Both the position numbers and the translations under genes were made by a program. This document shows positions 1 to 12,479 of a stretch of DNA of 64,000 nucleotides, in pieces. Numbering within the stretch: the first letter of the stretch is position 1; every line of letters starts with the position of its first letter. Source of the DNA: Rhinopithecus roxellana (lineage: Eukaryota; Chordata; Mammalia; Primates; Cercopithecidae); the NCBI RefSeq assembly GCF_007565055.1, contig NC_044554.1, positions 19,508,921 to 19,572,920 of the forward strand. Reading direction: 5' to 3'. The notes under the pieces were generated by a model. The model made no database searches. It was not told where the DNA came from and was given only the letters and a program-made list of their open reading frames with translations.

Positions 1-1165
1 TTGTGCCCATGCTTACTTGAGGCTTTCTTCCCTTACCAGTCTAGCGTTCCTAGAGGAAGGTCATATACCAGTTAAACTCCACCATTTTGCCTCTTATTGT
101 GCATGCTTGAGCTCACTCACCCATTTCTCCGAATCTTACTGGGAAGCTGCTGTTCGCCAGTTGCAGGTTTCTTTTTGTCTATATGGAGACTACCTTTCCC
201 TTTTACTGGCTGTGACCAATTACTATTTTAGAGAAACATTTGACAACATCCTGTCCATCACCTGATGGTCGCCTGACATTCCTGGACAGGTGGAGCCCTC
301 TCCTGCCCTGCTCATGCCTGACTAGCTACCTGCTGTAACGTCACAACTTTGGGTTTATAACCACTGGCCTACAATAACCATAGCACACACATTCTCAGCC
401 CTCTGGGAGTCACATTCTCCCCTCTAAACTCTCATTCACTCCACAGTGATTATCTTATTGATAGTTCCTGTGTGGGCCACTTAGTCACCTTGACCAGCCA
501 GGTTTTGTGACTGCAAATGGTCACACACTTTGATCTTTCTTGACTGACACATGTTACATATTTCTCTTTTCTTCTGAAGCTGCTCTTGGTAGATGGGAGC
601 ACTTTTCATCCCACCCTGGATTTCAGTGAAAAGTAACAGCAACTTGGCTGAGTACTACTGGAAAAAATTTACCCCCCAACCCCATTTTTTTCCTTACAGT
701 ATTACTTCCTGCTGAAGCCATGTTCATAGGGCTAACACTTATTCTGGACAGAAATACAGTTATAATTAAGCATTAGTCAGTCTGTGCTTGGACCCACTTC
801 CTTGTAACTGAAAGTCACTTAACAGGATACTGACCATTTGCATCTCCATTGTTCCCTGAGTTCCAGTTTAACAGCTGAGGCCACCCAGTTTAAAGACCCT
901 CACAGAAGAACTGAATCAGCCTAAGAATAGTTTCTTCATCTCCCTGTCCTATGACTTTACCCTGCTTTCATCGACCACTCAATCTATACACTTCAGCCGA
1001 CTCCCAAACCCTTAAAAACTCTAGCCCCAAACTCCTCAGGCAGATGGATTTGCGGTTTCCTCTGTCTGTTCGGTGGCCCTACTACGATTAAACTTCTTTC
1101 TCTGCTGCAGCCCAGGGTCTCAGCACATTAACTTGGCATGCACATTAGGCAACGATGTGCAGCGT
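1..1165 (+). repeat. Possible ERV1-type LTR sequence
   Basis: The segment 970-1140 has the layout of a class I retroviral LTR 3' half: a run of short C-rich words, a 'CTTAAAAACTC' stretch, then 'GGATTTGCGGTTTCC', 'CTGTTCGG', an ATTAAA-like poly(A) signal and 'CTTTCTCTGCTGCAGCCC'. That order is typical of several primate ERV1 LTR families. I cannot name the family or fix the left border, which may lie outside the window. The 82-codon open frame at 17-265 inside it has no recognisable homology and is probably chance. Confidence 0.35.
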
Positions 1166-1470
1166 TACACTCCCAGCCTCCCGGAAGTGACTGCTGCCTG
1201 AGATTTGTAGAGAACAACTATTTACTCTTTCCTCTATACTATATGGAGAAAATACCAGTGTTCAGAATGTTGAAACCCTAACCACGTGACATTTGTACTT
1301 TTCCTGTTAGGAGACTGTGTGGAAGTGAGAGTTGAAAACTAATTATGTAAATTACTAAGCTTTGAAACATTTTTGCAAAATTTCTGCCTGTAGATATCTA
1401 TTCCACAAAAAGTATTTTGTGACTAGTAAAGAAAGTACAAATCCAGTTAATAAGACTCCCATCCCCATTC

Positions 1471-1770
1471 TTTTTTTTTTTTTTTTTGAGATGGAGTCTT
1501 GCTCTGTTGCCCAGTCTGGAGTGAGTGCAGTGGCATGATCTCGGCTCACTGCAAGCTCCCCTTCCTGGGTTCATGCAACTCTTCTGCCTCCGCCTCTGGA
1601 GTAGCTGGGACTATAGGCACCTGCCACCACACCCAGTTAATTTTTGTATTTTTAGTAGAGACAGGGTTTTACCATATTGGCCAGGCTGGTCTCGAACTCC
1701 TGTCCTCGTCATCTGCACGCCTCAGCCTCCCAAAGTGCTGGGATTACAGGCATGAGCCACCACGCCCGCT
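1471..1770 (-). mobile_element. Alu element, minus strand
   Basis: A 5' poly-T run is followed by GAGATGGAGTCTTGCTCTG, both Alu monomers, the TTTTTGTATTTTTAGTAGAG middle linker, and GGGATTACAGGCATGAGCC at the right end. It is a full-length dimeric SINE in reverse orientation within intron 1. Moderate divergence suggests an S-type subfamily. Open frames read through it are not genes. Confidence 0.97.
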
Positions 1771-1984
1771 CCCCCACTCTTTAATGTTAAACAGATTTCA
1801 GGATTTTTTGAACCACAAGCCATTGACTGGATGTACAATGCAAAGTAAGCTAAGGGTTCCATGTTCCCATTTATTTGAAGAGATAAAAAGTGAATTAGAA
1901 TGTAGAGATAATGTCTGATAGCAGGAAAATTTGTTTTTTTCTTAAGGTTTAAACATTCTCATTTGTACATACATAAACTCAAAT

Positions 1985-2008
1985 GAATCACCAGGGTGGC
2001 AAGACCAG
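1985..2008 (+). repeat. 24-bp dispersed direct repeat, copy 1
   Basis: This 24-base word (starting GAATCACCAGGG) recurs exactly at 2906-2929, 921 bp downstream. The flanks of the two copies differ, and neither copy lies in a repeat family I recognise. Confidence 0.9.
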
Positions 2009-2905
2009 TTCAACTGGAAACAAACTTATTCTTAACTATTTCTGATTTTCTTCCTTTCATGGATCTCGAAACTCACGAGCTTACGTCATTTGAACCTTTC
2101 TCTGGGCTTTTGAGTTGTTTCACTAACAAAATAGACCATAGGTGGCTATTCATCAAAGTTGGCTGTATCTGTGGAATCGCCACCCCTGTGTATGAATCCT
2201 GGGATCTAGAGTGTCCCATCATCACAGCATGGTAGCCGCTGACTCACTCACAGTACTCTAGAAACCCAGACTGGTTTCTTAAAGACAGCCCCACTGGAAA
2301 CTGCCTAGGTTGTATTACTTGTGTGGACCCCCAGGATTAGAGAAATGTGTGAGCCAGAATGCCTGCCATTGTGCTTTTCATAGAGCCAAGCACACTGTTG
2401 TTGATTAATAAATAATGGGTTGTTTATCTTGGACTTGTTTTTATTGGCAGATGCCCTGAAAGATTCAAAGGCTGTCTGTAAATGAAGAATGCTTTTATTG
2501 TTTATTTAATGCCTGCTTTTCTATTCAGTGTGAGGGTATTTTGGGAAAATTTCTTAAATATCAAACAGCAAGTAAAATTTAGGGAGTTTTATCCTCAGAT
2601 ATTCAAATAGGCTGTTTAACTATAACCTCTTTTCAGATGTTTCTGATGAGTTGGGTATGTGTGCTTGTGTGTGTGTGTCTGGAGAAGAGGTAAAGGGAGA
2701 GATGAGGCCCAGAAGTTGACTGTCAATTATATCAGTCATAAATAGCTTAAATAAATTCAAGTACGTTTCTGGTTGGTTAATTTTGTGTATAGCACAAGCC
2801 AGCTTCTGAAAATTACAAACATGTGCAAAGTGAGAGGCAGCAGGAATCACATGCAGAATGGGTAAGGAGAGGCTGACAAAGGAAATAAGTTTGATGGTTA
2901 ATAAA

Positions 2906-2929
2906 GAATCACCAGGGTGGCAAGACCAG
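2906..2929 (+). repeat. 24-bp dispersed direct repeat, copy 2
   Basis: Exact second copy of the 24-base word at 1985-2008, in the same orientation. Similarity stops at both edges. Confidence 0.9.
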
Positions 2930-3711
2930 AGCAAATTGCATTTTGGCAGGGGAAACAGTGTTTGAAGATGTGTGGCATGAGCAGCAGTGGGTGTTCCTGG
3001 ATCTGTAAGTTGTTCAGTAATGCTGAACATAAAACTGTAGGAATGGCCCAGGGAAAATGGGAATATGGAGCCTAAAATGGAATGAAAATGTAGTGAAAAT
3101 CCTGGGCCCTGTCTCTCAAACAGTCACAAATTCCTCCAGGATATTGTAGTATTGGCCAAAAAGTGTGTGAAACCAAATGATAGACTTGTCATATCTTCCA
3201 TGTCTTGTGTCCTTGGCTCGGATGTTCTCAATACCCAGCAATCAAGGGAGGGGAGCCTGACAAATAATTGATCTAATTTGGTATAAAGATAGCAGCTGTT
3301 GTAAAGTGGAAAGGGTATTTAAGAAGGGCTTGATTTTGTAAACTGTCATTTCCTTAGTAGTATTTTCATGTTAGGATAGCATAGCCCTAGGAACTCAAAT
3401 CTTGAGGAGGCCCTGCATATATAGAGAGTGAAGGAGAGTTTTGAGAATGGCTTCTGGCCTTATGACTTGCATGACACTGAAGATGAAAAAACGCTTTTTA
3501 TTTTATTTTTGTCCAGCACAACATTGAATCCTCAGGGCTAGCAGATCATCTTGGTTCTGTATTACGTTTTTAATAATGGTGATTGAACACATATTGCATG
3601 AGACATAGCTGTTTGAATATCTGATACTTTAGAATAGTTCTTCATGTGGCTTCTTGGTGCCACTGCTGCCTATTTCACAAGAGCCACGGGTTAAAATTAA
3701 GATAATTGGTC

Positions 3712-4028
<317 letters not shown>

Positions 4029-4264
4029 TCAAGCAGTTAAAACATCTTCCAGTGGGGAGCAGAGTCTTAAATAAAACTAATTTATACAGGTTTTATTTAA
4101 CTTAGAAAAGACTGAATTTTTTAATGCTTTAGAGAATACACACAAACAACAGTAGAAGCATGTTTTGTTCATTTGAGTTTATTGACTTTATGAAATAATA
4201 GGTAGAGCAGACTTATTTCCCAGAACTTTTCTGTGTGTTTGGAAACCGATGAAGCTCATTTTAT

Positions 4265-4560
4265 TTGTTTGTTTTAAAATAAATTTTATTTTGTATGTTA
4301 AATGCATACAACCTGATGTTACAAAATATATGTATCAAAATGGTTACTATATTGAGACAGATGAACATACACATCATTTCATGTAGTTACCTGTTTGTCT
4401 CCTGTGGCTAGAACAGCTGTCATCTACTCATTTAGCAAAATCCTGAGACCATACAGTATTATTACTCTACAACTACAGTTCTCATGTTGTATGTTAGATC
4501 TTTACACTTATTAATCCTACATATTTGCTGCCTTGTATCTTATTTTAGTATAAAACAAAA
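4265..4560 (-). repeat. Old L1 3' UTR-like fragment
   Basis: The segment resembles the reverse complement of an L1 3' UTR. It has phrases like 'CAAAATGGTTACTATATTGAGAC', 'CACATCATTTCATGTAGTTACC', 'ACTACAGTTCTCATGTTGTA', and parallels the clearer copy at 12480-12840. Borders are approximate and the subfamily is undetermined. Confidence 0.6.
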
Positions 4561-4607
4561 TTCAGCTCTAAGAGGTAGACACGCAGAGAGAAGACTGGGT
4601 GTGTGTG

Positions 4608-4643
4608 TGTTGGGAGTTGAATAAGTATATTCAACTCCCAACA
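4608..4643. repeat. Perfect inverted repeat (hairpin) upstream of exon 2
   Basis: Two 15-base arms, 4608-4622 (TGTTGGGAGTTGAAT) and 4629-4643 (ATTCAACTCCCAACA), are exact reverse complements around six bases. One more A-T pair can form inside the loop. The right arm ends 61 bases before exon 2. It is followed by a direct tandem of ATAAAGTGATT. Confidence 0.93.
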
Positions 4644-4704
4644 TAAAGTGATTATAAAGTGATTATGATGAAGTTAGAAACCTTTTATTTATGGTTTTTT
4701 TTAG

Positions 4705-4747
4705 GTGCTGGTGAATCTGGTAAAAGTACAATTGTGAAGCAGATGAA
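4705..4747 (+). CDS. GNAI1: GNAI1 exon 2 (residues 40-54, P-loop)
   Basis: This 43-base exon encodes GAGESGKSTIVKQMK. It contains the phosphate-binding P-loop GAGESGKS (residues 40-47), in which K46 contacts the nucleotide phosphates and S47 the magnesium ion. The codon for G40 is split: its first G comes from exon 1, outside the window. The acceptor is a T run ending TTTAG and the donor is GTAAGT at 4748. The last codon, K54, is completed by the first base of exon 3. Small size and position match the conserved Gi/Go gene structure. Confidence 0.98.
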
Positions 4748-4817
4748 GTAAGTAGATTTAAACATTAAATTTGCTGTTTATGTTTAAGTAAGTGTACCCT
4801 TCTACCAAAGGAAGTAA

Positions 4818-5003
<186 letters not shown>

Positions 5004-5119
5004 TAAATTTGTTGGAGCCGACCTGATGAGTAAAAAGAATAACTTGTGTGCTAATACCATACTGTGTTATTACAAAGGCTTGTCAACTATCAGGACCATT
5101 TTATAAAAGGAATCAAAAG

Positions 5120-5166
5120 ATTAGAAGTGAGTGAAATGAGTCAGGAGCATTAGAAGTGAGTGAAAT
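5120..5166 (+). repeat. 18-bp direct repeat, spacing 29
   Basis: ATTAGAAGTGAGTGAAAT occurs at 5120-5137 and again at 5149-5166, separated by 11 bases. It is a local duplication in intron 3. Confidence 0.85.
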
Positions 5167-5504
5167 AAGAACATATAGGATTGTGTAATCTCTCCTTTGT
5201 GCTTTCCTTTTCCATTAGATGATTTGGACAACTGAATAATCATCACGGTGCTTTCTGTATAGCATGCTGTATTGGGTACCCCTGTATTACCATAATAACT
5301 TTTAGTACTGAGTAAACTGCTTACCCTGGCCCTCTTCAAAATCTGTTTCTGTAATTTGGAATAATGAAGTGATACAGTTATTTGTATTCATGCCTAGACT
5401 GAAAAGCAGTCTAATCTCAAATAGTGAAAACAGTATAAAAGTTTGCTTATCTTTGGAATAGGAAAATATCGGCTATTAAAAACCATGTATCAAAATTTGA
5501 GAGC

Positions 5505-5640
5505 TAAAAGAGATTTTTGGAGACGAGCTAGTTCCAATTCTTTATTTTGCCAAGAAAGAAACTAGCACCCAGGAAATTACATGGTACAGAGATTGCCATA
5601 CAGCTTGTGGTAACCAAGGCACTATGCCTATGCCTCCTCA
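5505..5640 (+). repeat. MIR-like SINE fragment
   Basis: The text 'GAGACGAGCTAGTTCCAATTC', 'AAGAAACTAGCACCCAGG', 'ACATGGTACAGAG' follows the pattern of an ancient mammalian MIR/MIR3. The match is by eye and strongly diverged, so orientation and borders are approximate. Confidence 0.4.
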
Positions 5641-7018
5641 TTTGCCCCAGTAACTTGTTTCAGTTGGATTGGAAGCAGCCCAGATCCAATCCATAAAGCA
5701 CCTTTTTTTTTTCTTTTCTTCTCTCATCTTCTGTATATTATTGTATTATTTTTACTAGTATTTACTATGACGATTTTGTGTGTAGAGACTATACATTTTT
5801 CTTTCTGTCTTAGTATTGGCCAGATTTTATTTTTTAAACATGTAGGCTCAACTCATGCTTAATAGGGAAGAAAAATGAAAGCAACATTAGGGAATACACA
5901 CTGGAAAACTCTGTAAAATCTAGTTTTTCAAATGTTACTTTAAAAATTCTCTTACAAGTTACTGAGCCATATTAATTTACTGTTTTTAAAACTTTTTTAA
6001 AAAGGTTAGTATCATAAATTAAAATTTTCAAGTAGATTTCAATATCATTTTAAATAATTTATACATTTATCATTTATTCAGCAAACTTTTTGACTCAAAA
6101 GCATTTGTTGAATGAGTAAACGATAAATTCATAAATTAGAGTGATTCCAAGCAATAAATATTCTGGAGAAGATCAAATCTTATTTCAGAAAAGACATTTT
6201 AAAAGAACATTATTATTGAAAATAATGTTGAAATCTACTTGGAAATGCTAATTAAACTAAGCCGTTTTAATCTTTGTTTAAAAGACTCTACAGTAGAGAA
6301 CCATGCTTAGATTAAGAAAAAAGAATTAATACCTTACACCAATTCCAATTATAAACTTTTAATTTAAACCTGTTACCAAATTCACATATGCGACATTCTG
6401 CATTTGGATCTTTTATGTGCTTCTGAAAGAAAAAAGCATTGTAGCCTCCATTTTAGGAGATCATGAAGGGTCAATACAAGCAGCTTTTCATGAGTTCTTT
6501 TTATTTTTAAGTTTTTCTCTCAAGGAATGTTGTCGTTTTCTCTTTCTTTTTTTAAACATAACTTGGGCTTGATTTCAAGACTGGAAATAACTACTCTCAA
6601 GCTCTATTTTTTTTTAACCAGTTTTCTGATGCTTTGGAATCTTATGTGGGCCTGCTTTGCTCATCTTTGTTTCACTGTTGCTGGTTTGACCCACTCTTTT
6701 TAGACTCTCTGTAGCGATACTTCAGTAACTGTCTTCTTCCTGCCTTCAGACTGTTAATTCTGTTTGCTTTCTCCATCATCATTAACTCATTCACACAAAT
6801 GCCTCATGTCCTCCCATTGCTTCTCATTGGTCTACTCCATGTTTTGTGTTACCTGTCTTTACATAAGCTTTCAAAACTACTGGGCTTTTGCAGTTGTGCT
6901 GAGGAATACAAAGATGAATTAAACATGGCCTGGACACGAGGAAGGGGAATTGAAGCTGAGTGTTAAAACATGAATAAGAGTTTTCTAGACAACAATGGAA
7001 AAAACATACTAGGAATAA

Positions 7019-7384
<366 letters not shown>

Positions 7385-8199
7385 TGAATATATTTCTGTT
7401 TCTGAAAGTATTAACCCTGAGTTGAAGGATAACCAGATACTGAATTTTGATAGGTACCACAGGTTTGCTTTCGGAAGAAAAGCAACATAAATAATCTGTT
7501 TTAGTAACCATTCGTCAGTGTCTGTTTTACCATAGTCTTACCAACTTAGGTGTTATCAGCGTTTCAATTTTTAACATCTGATAAATGCGAAATACTGTCT
7601 TTTTCTAGTTTTTTTCTGATTTTTAATGAATTTGATAATTATTTTAAAACATTTTTTTGTTTGTATTTCTTCTGTGAAATCCTTAGTTTTTACTCATTTC
7701 TGTTCAATTACTTATCTTTTCACATTGATTCTGTTTAAGTATTAAGGATATTAACCCTTCCTTGCATATTGCAAACACTTTTGCCTAGCATATTTCTTTT
7801 CGTTTTTGAAATAGTACATTACAAAACTGTTAAGAGTTTTAGTCGATTCTCACTTCTGTGGTTTGTTTCTTATTAGAATGGCACTCTTCACCTTATAATT
7901 TTTTTAATTCTCTTATTTTTTAAGAATGTTTGTAGTTTTATTTTTTATATTTATCTCTTTATCTCTTCACACAGCTTTAAAGTTGTGTTTGTTGCTAGTT
8001 AGGATCTAAGTATATTTTATCATATCTTTTGCCTAACAGTCATTTATTAAATATTAAATAATCAGTCTATTCTGTCTGTTCCTCAGTGACTTGAAATTGC
8101 TACCCTTAGCATTAAATTGAGTGTGTTTCTGGACTCCAGTTTTTCTTTCTATTGATGTATTATTTTTCCCCACATCTGTCACGTACTAAGCTATTCAAC

Positions 8200-8335
8200 T
8201 TCCCTAAGCTTGTTTCCTTATAATACAAGGGAAATAATGATAACATCTATGTTGTAGGGTTGTGAGGAATAATGACATTAAGCACTCCCCACATGCCTTT
8301 GTAATAATACATGCTCAATAAATGTCTGTTACTGC
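8200..8335 (+). repeat. MIR-like SINE fragment
   Basis: 'TTGTTTCCTTATAATACAAGGG', 'GGGTTGTGAGGAATAATGAC' and 'CATGCTCAATAAATG' match the 3' core of MIR elements (count cells, 'TGAG', 'GCTCAATAAATG'). Diverged, borders approximate. Confidence 0.6.
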
Positions 8336-8351
8336 TATTGTTGTCTTTTGC

Positions 8352-8720
<369 letters not shown>

Positions 8721-10922
8721 TAATTTCTTTGGTTTCATGGATTAGTTGGCACCTGGTAGATAGAGTAAATGCACCCCATTTCATTCCATTGTTCTTTTGC
8801 CAGATAACAATGCCATCATAATTTCTCTCCCAGATGAACTTGAGAGCCAACTTAATTCCCCTACAACCCTGTTGAAACACAACAAACCAAAACAGCTTGT
8901 TTACTTCGTTGGGATTACATCTTAGTATGTAGGTTGATTTGGTAAGAATTGAGTAAGAAGATGTAAAATCTTAATAAGTGGTAATTTTCTGTGGTTTGCT
9001 TCGTATTTGGCAGTTATCAGATTTCCAAAACAGATTATACACTGATTATTTAAAATGAGAAGAAACAAAATTGTTTTCAAGGCTGGCATGGAGCAATCAC
9101 ATTTTATGCCTAATAATCATTTCAGAACTTTCGCAGAATGAGGATAGTCCATCTGTGAGTGATAATGTATTGATAATTTAGGTGATTATGCTTCTAATGA
9201 AGTAAAATTTTAGAAGCTTTACAAAGGGGCCTGTTCGCCTGTTCAGGCACTGGGCACTTACAGGAGTGCTGTTCACAATGTGATTCATGGGCCAGTGCCT
9301 GTCCACAAGAGTGTGCACAAAGTGGATATAGAAATTAAACGTAAGCATTGGGTTTGTAGCAATTGACAGAGTAATTTATATGTTCACGCTGAGAGTTTTT
9401 AAAATATTAATTTATATTTTGTATGTCATTTAAATTTTTCTATTATTATTCTGGAATAGGTTGGAAACAAATGCAAATGAAATAAAACACAACACTGGTT
9501 CTTCATCACAGACAGCTTGAGAAGCACTTATTTAGAATACTTCAGGCTGTGAGGAGTAGGAATCCTCACCTTGAATTGACTTAGACAAGTTTTTCCCCCC
9601 AAGCCTCATGTATGTTTCTGCATAATGACCATTTTTCTGTTCCAATAACTTTGTTATTTTATGTTATTATTGTTATTTACTTTCATTAGTTTGTCTGTGT
9701 CTGTCTGCCAGATTTGCTAGATTGTTTTTTAGAAAGGTTCTATCAGTTTGCCTTCCTTGCAGCAGTTTTTGGAATGCCTTTTCTTAGCACTCTGGACAGC
9801 CAAAATTTAGGAGTGTTGTATTTAAAAAATCTTTGCTAATTTGTTGTTAGTAAATCATGTATCAGCATATTTTGAATTTTCCATTTTTAATGTAGCTGAC
9901 CAGTTTTCCATGTCAATTTGTTATGTTTTTATTTTTCTATGTGATTTGTGGCACTTTATTCATTTACCACTTGGAATCTTGGTGTTTTGATGATCTATTT
10001 GCTTGTTTATATGTACATATGTATTAACCCTTTGTCCACTAATACAAATGTTTAGTAAGTCACATTTTACTTAACTGCCATTAATGTTATGGTAATACTA
10101 TATTTTAAAAAGTGTTTAAATCTTCACCTGTTATTTCTTCCATTGTGTTTAAATGTAGAACATCCTCTCTCAACAAAAGATTTAGCAAATATTGATGCTC
10201 TTTTAAAAACGAGAAATTTCAAGGGAGTGAATTTTACCATTTGTTTCTGTGTTTGTTTTTTAATCTGTCTGAAGCATGTTTTGTTGTATGCATGGAGTAA
10301 AGATGTACATTATTTTATTTCTCTTCAGGTGGCTAATTATCACCAGTGTGACTGGATTAATCCTATCTTTTCTGACTGATTTATCATGTAATAAGTTCAG
10401 ATTTGGGATTTTTTTCCCCTATGGATCTGCCTTCATAGTAGATTGTTTCTACATATTGTAGGCTTTTAATATCTGACAAAAACATCCCTGTGCTCCCAGT
10501 CTTTTTCAAAATGCTCCTTATTACTTTTACTTGCTTTTTCCACGTGAATGTTTGTATCATTTTTAGTAGTATTCTGATTTATGTTTGAGAACTAAGATGA
10601 AGAAACTTAACGGTTTTTGTTTTGATTCTGAAAAATATTTATGTGGCAAAATGATACTAGCTACCATTTGAAATGAATGTATGCTTCTAATATAGTATAT
10701 TTCTCTTCTCATTTCACTTATCTCACATTTCTATATCTATTGACAAGTTCTCTTGTCAGTACGAAGAACACTTAAATGTCAGTATTTCTCCATTTTACCA
10801 ATTTGAAAAAATATACATGTATAAGATTTGTAAATATGTATATTTATATATTTATTGATAATTTCCTTTCTTGACTTAATGAAACTCATACTTCATGCTA
10901 AATTCACTGCAATTTAGTTAAA

Positions 10923-11013
10923 AATTTATCTCTGACATATAGTTAAAATTAACTTTATTTTAGGCTTTTTCCCCCTTTTAAGTTAATTTTAACTATATGT
11001 CAGAGATAAATTT
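10923..11013. repeat. Perfect 34-bp inverted repeat with 23-bp loop
   Basis: The arms at 10923-10956 and 10980-11013 are exact reverse complements over 34 bases (left arm begins AAATTTATCTCTGACATATA). The loop is 10957-10979, rich in T and C. Neither arm belongs to a transposon I recognise, and no target-site duplication is visible outside the arms. Confidence 0.95.
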
Positions 11014-11141
11014 ATGGGGAAAAAAGAAAAATGACTTCCTATTTCATTTCCTCCAGTCATTTTTACTTTGATTATATTTGTGCTTTTAGAAAAAAAATGT
11101 ATTTTACATGTATGTATTCCTTAAAGCAACTCTTTAACATC

Positions 11142-11310
11142 TGATCAAGTCGGCTTCATCCCTGGGATGCAAGGCTGGTTCAACATACGCACATCAATGT
11201 AATCCATCACATAAACAGAACCAAAGACAAAAACCACATGATTATCTCAATAGGTGAAGGAAAGGCCTTCAATAAAATTCAACACCCCTTCATGCTAGAA
11301 ACTCTCAATA
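11142..11310 (+). mobile_element. L1 ORF2 fragment (reverse transcriptase region)
   Basis: The text 'AAGTCGGCTTCATCCCTGGG', 'AAGGCTGGTTCAACATACGC', 'CACATGATTATCTCAATAG' and 'CCTTCATGCTAGAAACTCTC' is a close match to the reverse-transcriptase part of primate L1 ORF2. It is only about 170 bp, with no 3' UTR or A tail attached. It is therefore an isolated internal fragment, not a normal 5'-truncated copy. Confidence 0.9.
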
Positions 11311-11503
11311 ACACTCCATTACCATATTATTCATATTATTTAGCTTCTGTTTTAGAAGGGCTTGCTGATCTTTTTAAATGTAAACTCTTAATCTCATGCA
11401 TAAATTCTACCTGCTGTATTACAATGAATAGTCATCCGACCTTTGCTTTAACACCTCAGTCTCTCATTCCCCTTCCCTTTTTTGTTTTTCAGGTGGCTTT
11501 ATT

Positions 11504-11528
11504 TAAAAAAAAAAAAAAAAAAAAAAAA
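11504..11528 (+). repeat. Poly-A tract
   Basis: A run of about 24 A residues. A retroposon tail is possible, but the DNA to its left (11320-11500) is not a family I recognise. Confidence 0.8.
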
Positions 11529-12010
11529 TCCTGTAATTGAGATGAACTCTGATATCTTTTGCTCTAAGAATGCTCCTTTTTCTGCTCTGTGCCTAAACAT
11601 GGACTCTGTTCTTTGTTACCTTGTAATTATGTCAGACTACAGCCATCATGCTCCCTCAAAGTCTTCTCCTCCTATCCTAGGCAAACTCTTCTGAATTTTC
11701 ATAAAGTGGGTGACAGCTTTAAATGAAACATGTAATCGCTAAATAAGTACAGCATGCTAGATATTCCCTGATCACTGCTTGAAATGAGGACTTATTATTT
11801 GTCTCTTGACAAAATAGTGCTTCATAGCTCCTTTCTGAGTTCTCAGAGCACACGGTTATATGAACTGGAATTTACTTTCTCTAAATCATCTTATTTTTAT
11901 TTAGCTTTTAGTACTTTGAAAATATTTTAGCTTTGCTACATCCGAGGAATTTTTCTGTCAAATAATTGCCTGTCAAATAATGTTTCTTTCTCACCACCAC
12001 AAAGACTTCC

Positions 12011-12058
12011 TGTAAACTGCTTTATTAACCTGTAACCTGCTTTATTAACCTGTAACCT
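12011..12058 (+). repeat. 20-bp tandem duplication
   Basis: TGTAA(A/C)CTGCTTTATTAACC is present at 12011-12030 and 12031-12050, with a partial third copy (TGTAACCT) at 12051-12058. It is a small local tandem repeat. Confidence 0.9.
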
Positions 12059-12479
12059 TCCTTACCAAACTCCAGTCTTCTCTTAAGTAATCTCTATTCT
12101 TTTTCTACTCCGCATCAGACTGTTTTGGTACACTCGTATTTATATTTATAAATGTTAAGTAATTTTCCTTCTCATAAATTTTCAAAGACCTCATTCCATG
12201 GCAAGATAAAATCATTGTCATCATTCTGTGTTTTTAAAATTTATCCTGTTTTAGATATGGCCACTTGTGATTGGGTGACTAGCCATGGAACTTTAAGTAA
12301 GTTGCTTAACCTCTTTGTGCCTTGGGTTCGTTTTATACAGAAGATTAGGTAGAATAATTTCAGCAGTGTTCTTCTCAGATTTATTGCCTGAAGCTCATCT
12401 ACAGATACACCTGAATGTCCTGGTAATGATGTGGAAGTGAATAATCCCAGTAAGTTTTTTTTTAAAGAAAAGAGGCTTG

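Noticed and set aside
1499..1918. 139-codon open frame on the plus strand
   Set aside because: It reads mainly through a reverse-strand Alu. The peptide has the familiar Alu wording ([19 protein letters not shown]), so it is not an independent gene.
2620..3030. 136-codon minus-strand open frame
   Set aside because: It lies in intron 1 with no recognised domain and crosses the copy of the 24-bp repeat. There is no splice or promoter support.
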